From positions 4,184,501 to 4,248,500 of the forward strand of contig NZ_CP010978.1 of the NCBI RefSeq assembly GCF_000271665.2: a stretch of DNA of 64,000 nucleotides, given 5' to 3'. Made by a program: the position numbers and the translations under genes. The notes below the pieces were generated by a model that worked only from the letters and a program-made list of their open reading frames with translations, was not told the DNA's origin and ran no database searches. This document shows, piece after piece, positions 14,978 to 22,311 of this stretch. The number at the start of each line of letters is the position of its first letter. The first letter of the stretch is position 1. Origin of the DNA: Pelosinus fermentans JBW45 (GTDB taxonomy: Bacteria; Bacillota; Negativicutes; DSM-13327).

Positions 14978-15105
14978 ACGAATGGCCTCCTATTCATTTG
15001 CTACTGCCTGTTGTAGTACTTGTTCAAGTAGTCTTACCTGTTATATTATTGCCCTGTTTTAGTTTCTTTAGCATTCAGTATCGTAAAGATTTCTTATGGT
15101 TTCGC

Positions 15106-15816
15106 CTAACATGTTAACCTATTTAATAACGGCTTCTCAACAAAACGGATTGCCGCCGCAGCTAATACTGAGGTGGGGTCAATTGACGGTCGTTCAATAT
15201 GAAATAGTTCAAATGCAACCGGAAGCTCTGTACAACCCAATACCAATATTTCTGCCCCTTTCTCAAAAAGCTCGTCGATTGTTCCATAAAACTGATTAAG
15301 ATTGATATTCCTATTTGACGCCTTTATTCCATTATAAATAACATCCATTACACTCATCTGCCTTTTTGGCGAAGGAATCACCAAATCGATTCCCGGGTCC
15401 GCTAAGGCCGTATGATACACTCTTGACTTAATGGTCCCATCGGTTGCCAGTAACCCAATTTTTTTTATTTTTCTTCTTTGGATTTCCTGCACCGTTTCTT
15501 TCAACATATTTAAAAGTGGAATATCGAAAAAGGGCGTAATCTTATCATAAAAATAATGCGCTGTATTGCATGGCATAATTAATACATTTGCCCCCATGGA
15601 CTGCAGTCTAACGCCGCTTCTCACCATTTCGGGGATGGGGTCCTTTCCCCCTCCTAATATGGCTTTTGTCCTATCCGGAATATTAGTATTACAATCTATA
15701 CAAATATGGATATGTTCCTGGTCACACTTGGCATCCGTCATATCTATAATCTTCTTAAACAAATCGCATGTAGCTAATGATCCCATACCGCCAATAATGC
15801 CGATTGATTTTTGCAT
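15106..15816 (-). CDS. Aspartate/glutamate racemase family protein
   Basis: 236 residues. IGIIGGMGSLAT at the N-terminus and the two catalytic cysteines in MPCNTAH (about residue 81) and LGCTELP (about 192) identify a cofactor-independent aspartate/glutamate racemase (YgeA/RacX/RacD type). It interconverts L- and D-amino acids by two-base proton transfer. Both Cys are present, so it should be active; the substrate (Asp, Glu or a broader set) is open. The ribosome site GGGGAAAGG precedes ATG 15816. It is divergent from a LysR gene with 136 bp between them, which is the usual arrangement for a LysR regulator and its target. Confidence 0.88.
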   Translation of the reverse strand: MQKSIGIIGGMGSLATCDLFKKIIDMTDAKCDQEHIHICIDCNTNIPDRTKAILGGGKDPIPEMVRSGVRLQSMGANVLIMPCNTAHYFYDKITPFFDIPLLNMLKETVQEIQRRKIKKIGLLATDGTIKSRVYHTALADPGIDLVIPSPKRQMSVMDVIYNGIKASNRNINLNQFYGTIDELFEKGAEILVLGCTELPVAFELFHIERPSIDPTSVLAAAAIRFVEKPLLNRLTC

Positions 15817-15952
15817 GATACCTTTCCCCCTGCTTATAACAATAACTTCAATGATTCCTTATTTGATTTCATTATAAATTTCAACTACAATAGAATCAAA
15901 TACATATATCAGTATAAACAATATAATCATTTGGTTATAACAAGGAGGCGTC

Positions 15953-16906
15953 ATGTTTAAAGGAAAAGAATATATCTATGAAGTATACAAAGAAAAAAGC
16001 TTTTCAAAAGCAGCACAAAATCTCTATATCAGCCAACCAGCGTTAAGTGCTTCCATCAAAAAAATTGAAAAGCGCCTTGGCTGTTGTATTTTTGACCGTA
16101 GCAGTAATCCTGTTCAATTAACAGAAGCCGGCACCGAATATGTAAAATCCATAGAAAAAATTATGGATATTGAAAATCGGTTTGAAAACTATCTCAGTAA
16201 TTTAAACCAATTAAAAACAGGACGCCTTTCTATTGGCGCAAGCAATGTATTTGCTTCATTTATTCTTCCAGCAATCATCACAAAGTTCACCAATAAATAC
16301 CCATCTATTAAAGTAAATCTAGTCGAAGCCAATAGTGCTCATTTAGAAGACCAGTTATTTTCAGGCGCACTTGATTTTGTAATTGATAATTACCCCTTGA
16401 ACGAACTAATCTATGAAAAACACTTATTTTGCAGCGAATGTCTTATTCTAGCCGTTCCTCAAGAATTTTCTTCAAACTGTCTTGCTCAAGAATATCAGTT
16501 AACAATCGACGATATCCGTCAAGGAATGCACTTAAAACCAGCGACCAAGCCCGTGCCTTTATCGTTATTTACCAATGATCCATTCATTTGTTTAAGGGCT
16601 GGAAACGACACGCGAATGCGTACAGATAAAATTTTCCAAGAACAAGGCATTACACCCAAAATTATTTTGGAATTGGATCAGTTAGCTACAGCTTATAATG
16701 TTTCCTGTTACGGCATGGCAATTACCATTATTAGCGATACCTTAGCTCAAAAAGCAAACGATTCTTCAAATATGCTATATTACAAAATAAATAGTACTCA
16801 CACATTCCGCAGCGTGTTCTTCTACAATAAACAAAATAAATATATCACCAAAGCCATGGAAGAATTTATAAAAATAGCACAAAATACAGATGGAAAACAC
16901 CACTAG
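15953..16906 (+). CDS. LysR-family transcriptional regulator
   Basis: 317 residues. The N-terminal winged helix (EVYKEKSFSKAAQNLYISQPALSASIKKIEKRLG) is followed by the linker helix and a periplasmic-binding-like effector domain from about residue 90 (GRLSIGASNVFASFILP). AAGGAGG precedes ATG 15953. Divergent from the racemase gene, so it most likely controls that gene and itself from the shared 15817-15952 region, with an amino acid or related acid as co-inducer. The last point is inference from arrangement only. Confidence 0.92.
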   Translation: MFKGKEYIYEVYKEKSFSKAAQNLYISQPALSASIKKIEKRLGCCIFDRSSNPVQLTEAGTEYVKSIEKIMDIENRFENYLSNLNQLKTGRLSIGASNVFASFILPAIITKFTNKYPSIKVNLVEANSAHLEDQLFSGALDFVIDNYPLNELIYEKHLFCSECLILAVPQEFSSNCLAQEYQLTIDDIRQGMHLKPATKPVPLSLFTNDPFICLRAGNDTRMRTDKIFQEQGITPKIILELDQLATAYNVSCYGMAITIISDTLAQKANDSSNMLYYKINSTHTFRSVFFYNKQNKYITKAMEEFIKIAQNTDGKHH

Positions 16907-16911
16907 AAACA

Positions 16912-16948
16912 TTCCTCTTTTGGCAACTTTAATTACCAAAAAAAGGAA
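16912..16948. terminator. Bidirectional hairpin terminator
   Basis: TTCCTCTTTTGG (16912-16923) pairs with CCAAAAAAAGGAA (16936-16948) with one bulge. It lies six bases after the LysR stop and serves the convergent nitroreductase gene as well. Confidence 0.65.
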
Positions 16949-17004
16949 CGCCCCTAACTGTCACTATTATGAATTCAGAGTTATTGCTTCAGGAAAAAAC
17001 TGCG

Positions 17005-17802
17005 TTACATTATGAATGTAGCATCTAGTGAATTTCTATCTACTAATCTCGTATATTGATACTTAGGATAACCAACCATAACTGCACCAACTACCGTTTT
17101 TTCGTCTGAAATATTGAATAAATCAGATAGCGGTGAATTTTCAATAGCTGCAAAATGTTCAAAAATACCAGCCCAACAGGTTCCAAGTCCTAATGAAGGG
17201 GCAAATAACTCCAGATAGGTTAAGCATGAAATAGCATTATTTTTAGCATATGGAAAATTCTTGTCTGCAATAGCTATAATTAAATTTGGTGCGCCGCGGA
17301 AAACTGAATCAAGTCCTTTTTCCCTGTAACCTATAATCGCTGCTTCTATTAAATGCCTTACAGGGGATTTTTCTGCCATCTGAATAGTTATTTCAGCAGC
17401 TTTTTCAAGTAGTTGTTTATTTTCTACGATAACATAGGATATACCCTGACTATTAGAGGCAGTAGGAGCTAGTCTAGCGATATTCACTAATTTTGATAAA
17501 ATTTCTCTTGATACAGGCTTGTCATGATAATTTCTTATAGAACGACGAGATCTTAAAAAATGCTCTGCCTGGTGCGGATTTAACTTAGGAAAATTATTAG
17601 CATCAACTTGTAGCGACAGTGGTGCTTTCTCGTTATCGATTGCAGAATTAGGACATATTGCAACACAATGTCCACAGGCATTGCAATTGGTGCTTGCCAC
17701 TTCTTCCGGCCCTTTTTCTCCCATCTGTAGAACATCTACTGGGCATTCTTTAATGCAAAGTCCACATTTAATACACCTTTCGTTGACCGTTATTAAGCTC
17801 AT
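17005..17802 (-). CDS. Nitroreductase with N-terminal 2x[4Fe-4S] ferredoxin domain
   Basis: 265 residues from ATG 17802, chosen because AAGGAG lies nine bases upstream and the longer frame would run across the operator at 17832-17857. Two ferredoxin motifs, CIKCGLCIKECP and CNACGHCVAICP, occupy the first 60 residues. A nitroreductase FMN domain follows (RSRRSIRNYHDKPV, APTASNSQG, LGLGTCWAGIF). Such proteins are cytoplasmic FMN oxidoreductases fed by reduced ferredoxin. The physiological acceptor (nitro compound, quinone or thioamide) is not known. Divergent from a TetR gene that probably represses it. Confidence 0.9.
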   Translation of the reverse strand: MSLITVNERCIKCGLCIKECPVDVLQMGEKGPEEVASTNCNACGHCVAICPNSAIDNEKAPLSLQVDANNFPKLNPHQAEHFLRSRRSIRNYHDKPVSREILSKLVNIARLAPTASNSQGISYVIVENKQLLEKAAEITIQMAEKSPVRHLIEAAIIGYREKGLDSVFRGAPNLIIAIADKNFPYAKNNAISCLTYLELFAPSLGLGTCWAGIFEHFAAIENSPLSDLFNISDEKTVVGAVMVGYPKYQYTRLVDRNSLDATFIM

Positions 17803-17831
17803 TGTAGTCATCTCCTTAATAAAAATAACCA

Positions 17832-17857
17832 ACAAATGTTGAGTTTTGAACATTTGT
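17832..17857. promoter_or_regulatory. Inverted repeat operator between nitroreductase and TetR genes
   Basis: ACAAATGTT (17832-17840), eight bases, AACATTTGT (17849-17857): a perfect 9-bp inverted repeat in the divergent promoter region, 30 bp ahead of the nitroreductase ATG. A related half-site, AATGTTCATTT, occurs at 17941-17951. This is the expected site for the TetR product. Confidence 0.55.
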
Positions 17858-17977
17858 CTAATATAATAGTAGCAACGCTGTTAACTGAAATCAATGAGTA
17901 AAACAGCCACATATGTTGATTAATAAACAAAATAGATAAAAATGTTCATTTATACAATAGTAAGGAGAAATTCTATT

Positions 17978-18547
17978 ATGGATAGGCGTATTGAAAAATC
18001 CAAGCAAGCCATTATGGATGCTTTTACTAAACTGATGTTGGAAAAAGATTTTGAAAAAATTACGATTAACGAAATTGCAGAATTGGCAAATGTAAATCGG
18101 GGAACTGTATATTCGCACTATGTAGACATATTTGATTTATTAAATCAATGCATAGAGAATCACTTAAATAAATTATTTGAGAATTGTCAGCCAAGAGGCA
18201 ATGATAACAGTATTTCTGGTAAAGATTCGCTTTGTAAAACATTTAAATATCTAGAGCAAAATGCTTTTTTCTATTCAAAAATGCTAATGAGTAAGAGTAT
18301 TACTGCCTTTAGAAACCGATTACATGCTTTGATGGTAAAGAGTGTTGAAGAACAACTTGATATGAATGGCATCAATACAGATGTGAATAGGGAAATCATG
18401 GTACAATATTTTGCTTCGGCAACCATCGGTGTAGTTGAATGGTGGATTACAAATTCAATGCCCTATTCATCAGAATATATGGCAGAACAGTTATTGTCTC
18501 TGATGGAGAGATATCAAAATGTCACTGAACCCCTTACAAGAAGATAA
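17978..18547 (+). CDS. TetR/AcrR-family transcriptional regulator
   Basis: 189 residues from ATG 17978, behind AAGGAG (17962-17967). The helix-turn-helix is near the N-terminus (AIMDAFTKLMLEKDFEKITI, then NEIAELANVNRGTVYSHYVD). The C-terminal part is the variable ligand-binding bundle, of the YfiR/TetR_C type often seen next to redox enzymes. It is divergent from the ferredoxin-nitroreductase gene, with the inverted repeat at 17832-17857 between them, so repression of that gene is likely. The ligand is unknown. Confidence 0.9.
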   Translation: MDRRIEKSKQAIMDAFTKLMLEKDFEKITINEIAELANVNRGTVYSHYVDIFDLLNQCIENHLNKLFENCQPRGNDNSISGKDSLCKTFKYLEQNAFFYSKMLMSKSITAFRNRLHALMVKSVEEQLDMNGINTDVNREIMVQYFASATIGVVEWWITNSMPYSSEYMAEQLLSLMERYQNVTEPLTRR

Positions 18548-18581
18548 TTCGACCCCACTGTTTATAAACCCCACACAAGCA

Positions 18582-18619
18582 AAAAGCCACTATTTATCAA
18601 AAACAATAAGTAGTGGCTT
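18582..18619 (+). terminator. Terminator of the TetR gene
   Basis: AAAGCCACTA (18582-18591) pairs perfectly with TAGTGGCTTT (18610-18619) across an 18-nt loop. It lies 35 bp after the TetR stop. Confidence 0.75.
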
Positions 18620-18657
18620 TAATTATATCCTTATACACAGGATTTTTCTCCTGGCTG

Positions 18658-18686
18658 GTTGCATATTTTTCAATCTATGGGTATAA
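18658..18686 (+). promoter_or_regulatory. Promoter of the putative antitoxin RNA
   Basis: TTGCAT (18658-18663), exactly 17 bp, then consensus TATAAT (18681-18686). It fires rightward toward the toxin locus and precedes no protein gene. Confidence 0.6.
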
Positions 18687-18692
18687 TATAAG

Positions 18693-18797
18693 AAAAGGAC
18701 TGATGTGCGCAAACACACCAGCCCCCACAGGCTGTCTAACCGGAAAATGGTTAGCCCAAACGTTAGTGATTAGAAATAACCGCCGCTATTTGTGAAG
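18693..18797 (+). ncRNA. Putative antitoxin RNA of a Hol-Tox type I system, 3' end cut by IS
   Basis: Starts about seven bases after the -10 box and has no ribosome site or long frame. It contains a small hairpin (CTAACCGG then GGTTAG, 18737-18756). Near its end it contains AGAAATAACCGCC (18770-18782), which is the exact complement of the toxin gene's stop region, GGCGGTTATTTCT (20533-20545 on the plus strand). Before the IS entered, the two arms would have formed the shared terminator hairpin. That arrangement, convergent RNA and toxin overlapping at the 3' ends, is that of TxpA/RatA-type loci. Activity is inferred. Confidence 0.5.
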
Positions 18798-18876
18798 TGC
18801 CCCCTGTCAAGTAGACAGTATAAAAAACAAAAAGTTTTATGATGTCAATCATTGAGTTGTGGTTGGCATCATTTTT

Positions 18877-19779
18877 TTATGCGGCTGTATTCAAAAGATA
18901 CTGTCTGTACTCTAGTGGAGTCATACAGTTGAGCCTCTTTTGATATCGATGATTATTGTAGTACTCTATGTATTCACAGATCGCATCTTCCAAATCGTCG
19001 TAGGAACTGAACTTTTTAAGATAATACATCTCTGATTTCATCATTCCCCAGAATGCCTCCATAGGACCGTTATCGATGCATCTTGAGACCCTGGACATGC
19101 TTTGTGTCATGCCTGCATCAACAAGTTTCTTATGGAAGCGCTTGCTTGTATACTGAAATCCCCTGTCACTATGAAAGAGAGGGGATGCATCCGGATATTC
19201 TTTGTGAGCGATATCAAAGGTCTTAAAAACAAGTTCATTGTTGTTGGAATGACCAAGAACAAAGGCGACAATGCTTTTGTCTCCTAAATCCAGTATTGCG
19301 CTTAAATATGCTTTTCCTCCAATGCCGTACTTCATCTCTGTCACATCAGTAAGCCATTTTTCTCCAAAGTTATTGGCTGAAAACTCTCTGTTCAAGATGT
19401 TTTCGGCGGTGATTTCAGGTGTGGAATGGATATATGTCTTTCTTTTTTTGCGGCATACGGACTGAATATGTAAAATCTTCATTAATCGGTAAATCCGTTT
19501 GTAATTCAAAGTAAGGTTGTATTCACGGTTGAGTTTGATAGTCATTTGACGGTATCCAAGAATACCATCACGTTCTTGATAGGCCTCTTTGATCAGTGGG
19601 ATTAACTTTGTATTAAATAGCGCGTTAGCATTCGCTTGTCTATTTCGCCATTTGTAGTAAGAAGATCTTTGTATACCTGCAATATCACATAGCTTCTGTA
19701 TTGGATAGTTTTCCTTCTCATAAAGCTCCTGGATTGCCTGATAGATCGCATCGTATTTTATTTGGCTTAGAACCGCCAC
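18877..19779 (-). CDS. IS3-family transposase OrfB (DDE integrase domain)
   Basis: 300 residues. An N-terminal HTH_21-like segment (YNLTLNYKRIYRLMKILHIQ) precedes the rve integrase core. The acidic residues lie in WLTDVTEM (first Asp), FHSDRGFQYTS (second Asp) and DNGPMEAFWG (Glu), so the DDE triad is intact. The frame begins GTG GCG GTT CTA inside the end of orfA with a 13-bp overlap. It is normally expressed as an OrfAB fusion by -1 frameshifting at A AAA AAG (minus strand, plus 19797-19803). No disabling mutation is seen, so the element may be active. Confidence 0.93.
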   Translation of the reverse strand: MAVLSQIKYDAIYQAIQELYEKENYPIQKLCDIAGIQRSSYYKWRNRQANANALFNTKLIPLIKEAYQERDGILGYRQMTIKLNREYNLTLNYKRIYRLMKILHIQSVCRKKRKTYIHSTPEITAENILNREFSANNFGEKWLTDVTEMKYGIGGKAYLSAILDLGDKSIVAFVLGHSNNNELVFKTFDIAHKEYPDASPLFHSDRGFQYTSKRFHKKLVDAGMTQSMSRVSRCIDNGPMEAFWGMMKSEMYYLKKFSSYDDLEDAICEYIEYYNNHRYQKRLNCMTPLEYRQYLLNTAA

Positions 19780-20450
19780 CTTTCTATTTCTTCCAACTTT
19801 TTTAAAAAATCGATCTCCATTTGCTGCCTTTTGTTCTTAGCTTCAAGAAGTTTATTCTCAGCTCTCAATTTTTCAATCTCGGACATTTCGTCCAGCGTCT
19901 TTCTTTTGCCACGTTTATCTTGCAGCGCTTCTACGCCATTTATTTCGTATTTGGTTGCCCAACTGTAAACCTGCTGGTAGGACACCCGATATTTTTGTGC
20001 GGTTTCCGCATAGTTATTCTGGTGTTCGATGCAATATTTAACGATTTCCACTCGTTCCTCATAGTTGGTTTTACGACCTTTAGTCATGATAGGTACTCCT
20101 CCCGTTCCAGAAGATTTTAACTTTTCATGACTATTATACTTTGAAATCCAGCTTCGCAGTTGACGGGTTGATTTAATTCCGTATTTTTTACAAAGGTCCA
20201 TATGAGAACCACTACCAGATAGATAATCCATCACGACTGTTTCTTTCAACTCCGAAGAATAGGATAGGTTTTTCGAGGTTTCCTGTAGCCCTTCTGGTCC
20301 TAAAGACTGATACCTTGCTAACCATCGCCTAATGCTTGTATTGGCCACCTTTAATTGCTTTGACAGATCGTTCATGGAGTATTCATTCCGTAGGTACTTT
20401 TCAACTGCATCAATGCGTTCTTCATATGAAACCGTAAATTTGCTCCCCAT
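19767..20450 (-). CDS. IS3-family transposase OrfA (helix-turn-helix)
   Basis: 227 residues with two helix-turn-helix repeats (YSMNDLSKQLKVANTSIRRW and NNYAETAQKYRVSYQQVYSW) and a C-terminal leucine-zipper-like helix (EIEKLRAENKLLEAKNKRQQ). It is longer than the usual 100-170 residues, as in the IS150 group. The slippery heptamer A AAA AAG lies in frame, 11 codons before the stop. A -1 slip there continues into orfB as KKVGRNRKVAVLSQ. The ATG at 20450 lies about 70 bp inside the right end of the element. Confidence 0.92.
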   Translation of the reverse strand: MGSKFTVSYEERIDAVEKYLRNEYSMNDLSKQLKVANTSIRRWLARYQSLGPEGLQETSKNLSYSSELKETVVMDYLSGSGSHMDLCKKYGIKSTRQLRSWISKYNSHEKLKSSGTGGVPIMTKGRKTNYEERVEIVKYCIEHQNNYAETAQKYRVSYQQVYSWATKYEINGVEALQDKRGKRKTLDEMSEIEKLRAENKLLEAKNKRQQMEIDFLKKLEEIERWRF

Positions 20451-20537
20451 AAAAAAAATATGCTCCTTCCTTGCAATAGACAGTTTTATTATTTCAACTG
20501 TCTATTACAAGGGGAGCATATCATTGAGCAGGGGCGG

Positions 20538-20615
20538 TTATTTCTTTTTGGTCGTGACCAATACCATGAGCGTGGCAAATGCGACAGCAAATGTCAATGC
20601 TTCATAAATAGTCAT
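20538..20615 (-). CDS. Hol-Tox-type small membrane toxin (type I TA)
   Basis: 25 residues from ATG 20615: MTIYEALTFAVAFATLMVLV then TTKKK. One membrane helix with a short acidic N-terminus and a lysine tail matches the Firmicutes putative holin-like toxin family (TxpA/BsrG-like). Directly upstream, CCCCTTCC and GGAAGGGG (plus 20627-20647) form a leader hairpin next to the GGGGGTGG ribosome site, which could limit translation as in known type I toxins. A -10-like TATACT lies farther upstream near 20685. The natural 3' hairpin has been split by the IS at 20518. The convergent RNA at 18693 is the presumed antitoxin. Confidence 0.72.
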   Translation of the reverse strand: MTIYEALTFAVAFATLMVLVTTKKK

Positions 20616-20760
20616 CTTACCACCCCCTTCCCTAAAAGGAAGGGGCTAACCGTCCCCCGAGCAGCCTGTATAATTAGTATAGCATATTTTCCCAGAGATA
20701 AAAAAGATAATTTTTACTACTATTGAGAGACAAATGTACAGGTCCCTTGATTTATAATAG

Positions 20761-20957
20761 CTATTTTTGTTTTCCTTCTAAAGCAGCAATCTTTGCCTTC
20801 ATGGTTTCTAAATCCTGATTTGCCCCAATGCTTCTACAAAGTTCCCCCAAATATTTAGTTGGTCTTCGTTAAGCTTGTCAGATACTATTATCGCTAGTAA
20901 AGCTGCGAGCAGTACTTGCTGCTCAGAATCAAGAGAAAAGAGAATTGATTCTTCCAT
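20761..20957 (-). pseudogene. Internally deleted copy of the 34091-34396 gene
   Basis: The start region and flanks match the 34.1-34.5 kb locus at close to 90% by eye, including the GGTGGG ribosome site upstream. About 110 bp are missing after GGGGCAAA, so the reading frame shifts and stops (TAG) at about 49 codons, ending GQIRI. The former C-terminal codons are still visible out of frame. Upstream conserved sequence extends to about 21045. Confidence 0.85.
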
Positions 20958-21075
20958 GGGCAACCCACCTGAAACATTTTATAAACTATATGATGACACT
21001 AAGCAATGGATAACTTAATTTTCCTGTTTGCTAAAGATTCAAGGGACGGCACATCTGCCTCCTCACTGAGAGTAA

Positions 21076-22311
21076 TCACTTCTTTACATTCATCCTTGAT
21101 ACAAGTAATGCGATTAAGAATATGGATATAATCACGATAATACCATTAAATACATATTTAATATTCAACGAGCTAGCAGGCGGCAGGGTTCTATGTTCTT
21201 CTTCAATAATTCCTAGCTTGGAACTATCTTGCCGTTCTTTTTCAATATATGTTTTTTGCAGTTCAATCTCATACTTAGGTTTTGTGGCTTTATCATTACC
21301 AAAATGCAGCCGATAGGACGCATTGCCACTACCAGGAAAAACTATTTTATCGATATAATACTCTATTTTTATAAACTTTATATCTAGAGGACGATCATCT
21401 CGATTATCAATTTTTATTGTAATTGGCGATGCAGAAGTTGGAGTCTTGCTTAGATCAATATTAGTACCTGAAATCTTCACATTCTCAAGCTGAAGGTTAT
21501 ATAGTTCGCCACTTTTAAGAGGAGCTCCATTCGGATTATCACCATATAATTTATAATTTCTTTGAAAATTCCCCTCTGCCTCTATGACTATTTGTTTTAT
21601 TTTTAATTTCTTGTCATTAAAAAAGGTAATTACCGAATCCGTTTTATCGGTTTTAATATCAAAATTTACTTGCGCCATTTTGAAATAACTACTCCACTGG
21701 CTATCAGTATACTGATCACTAAGATTTACATTCGTAAGAGTGATGTCCTCTGGATTATCCAGTACGACAATGCGGTAATATGTATATTTACTTTTATGAC
21801 CTACCGCAACTTCTTTTTTTTCTCGTTCTTCCGTTTTAAACACATAGTCCCTGCCAATATAAGACCACTTATCCCCATCATTACTACCATATATCTCAAT
21901 ATACTTTAAAAAATTCTCTTTAGGCAGTTCAAAAATAAGACTGTTACCTGATACATCAGTATTATTTTTTAAAGGAATGATCTGAACATCAATATAACTG
22001 TCATTATTCTTTTTAAAACGCTCTACTACTTCGGACTTATAAATAATTTTATTTTCCCGAACGATACTGAATCCATGCTGAATGTAAAATGGTATATACT
22101 CACCTTGCTCATCAACAATCCGCAGATCAGCAAGGCCTGGTGATGCATGTTCATAAATATCCTCAGTTACAAAAAACGTTTTATACTGATTGTTACCTTC
22201 ACAATAAATCGGCGCGAAATAGTTCCAGGCATTCATATTTTCTGCTGCGAAAACTGGCATAACAAACATCCATGTCAGAATAACCAGCAAACTACATCTT
22301 GCGATCATCAT
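21076..22311 (-). CDS. DUF3999-family exported membrane-anchored protein
   Basis: 411 residues: signal peptide (LLVILTWMFVMPVFAAENMN, cleavage near residue 24), a large extracytoplasmic region of beta-sandwich character (YIEIYGSNDGDKWSYIGRDY resembles a discoidin/F5-8 type module), and a C-terminal membrane helix (YVFNGIIVIISIFLIALLVS) with a short basic tail. It overlaps the upstream DUF2339 gene by 20 bp with GGAGGG before the double ATG, so the two are translationally coupled. DUF2339 and DUF3999 proteins commonly occur together. Their function is unknown, probably in envelope biology. Confidence 0.82.
   Translation of the reverse strand: MMIARCSLLVILTWMFVMPVFAAENMNAWNYFAPIYCEGNNQYKTFFVTEDIYEHASPGLADLRIVDEQGEYIPFYIQHGFSIVRENKIIYKSEVVERFKKNNDSYIDVQIIPLKNNTDVSGNSLIFELPKENFLKYIEIYGSNDGDKWSYIGRDYVFKTEEREKKEVAVGHKSKYTYYRIVVLDNPEDITLTNVNLSDQYTDSQWSSYFKMAQVNFDIKTDKTDSVITFFNDKKLKIKQIVIEAEGNFQRNYKLYGDNPNGAPLKSGELYNLQLENVKISGTNIDLSKTPTSASPITIKIDNRDDRPLDIKFIKIEYYIDKIVFPGSGNASYRLHFGNDKATKPKYEIELQKTYIEKERQDSSKLGIIEEEHRTLPPASSLNIKYVFNGIIVIISIFLIALLVSRMNVKK

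Larger units (their letters stand above)
18798..20518. mobile_element. IS3-family insertion sequence (IS150 group), complete
   Basis: A 1721-bp element. The ends read inward TGCCCCCTGTCAAGTAGACA and TGCTCCCCTTGTAATAGACA, imperfect inverted repeats sharing TAGACAGT. Inside are orfA and orfB on the minus strand with a frameshift signal. A hairpin terminator just inside the left end (ATGATGTCAATCA 18839-18851 with TGGTTGGCATCAT 18859-18871, then T-run) would stop transcription from outside. I find no matching target duplication (AAG on the left, TAT on the right), so the ends may have been rearranged or my end assignment may be off by a few bases. Confidence 0.85.

Noticed and set aside
18790-20525. 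Target-site duplication of the IS3 element
   Set aside because: Bases next to the two ends (AAG and TAT) do not match for three or four positions, so no duplication is claimed.
20332-20726. Plus-strand frames over the IS right end and toxin gene
   Set aside because: Opposite strand to orfA and to the toxin; they contain no ribosome site or domain.
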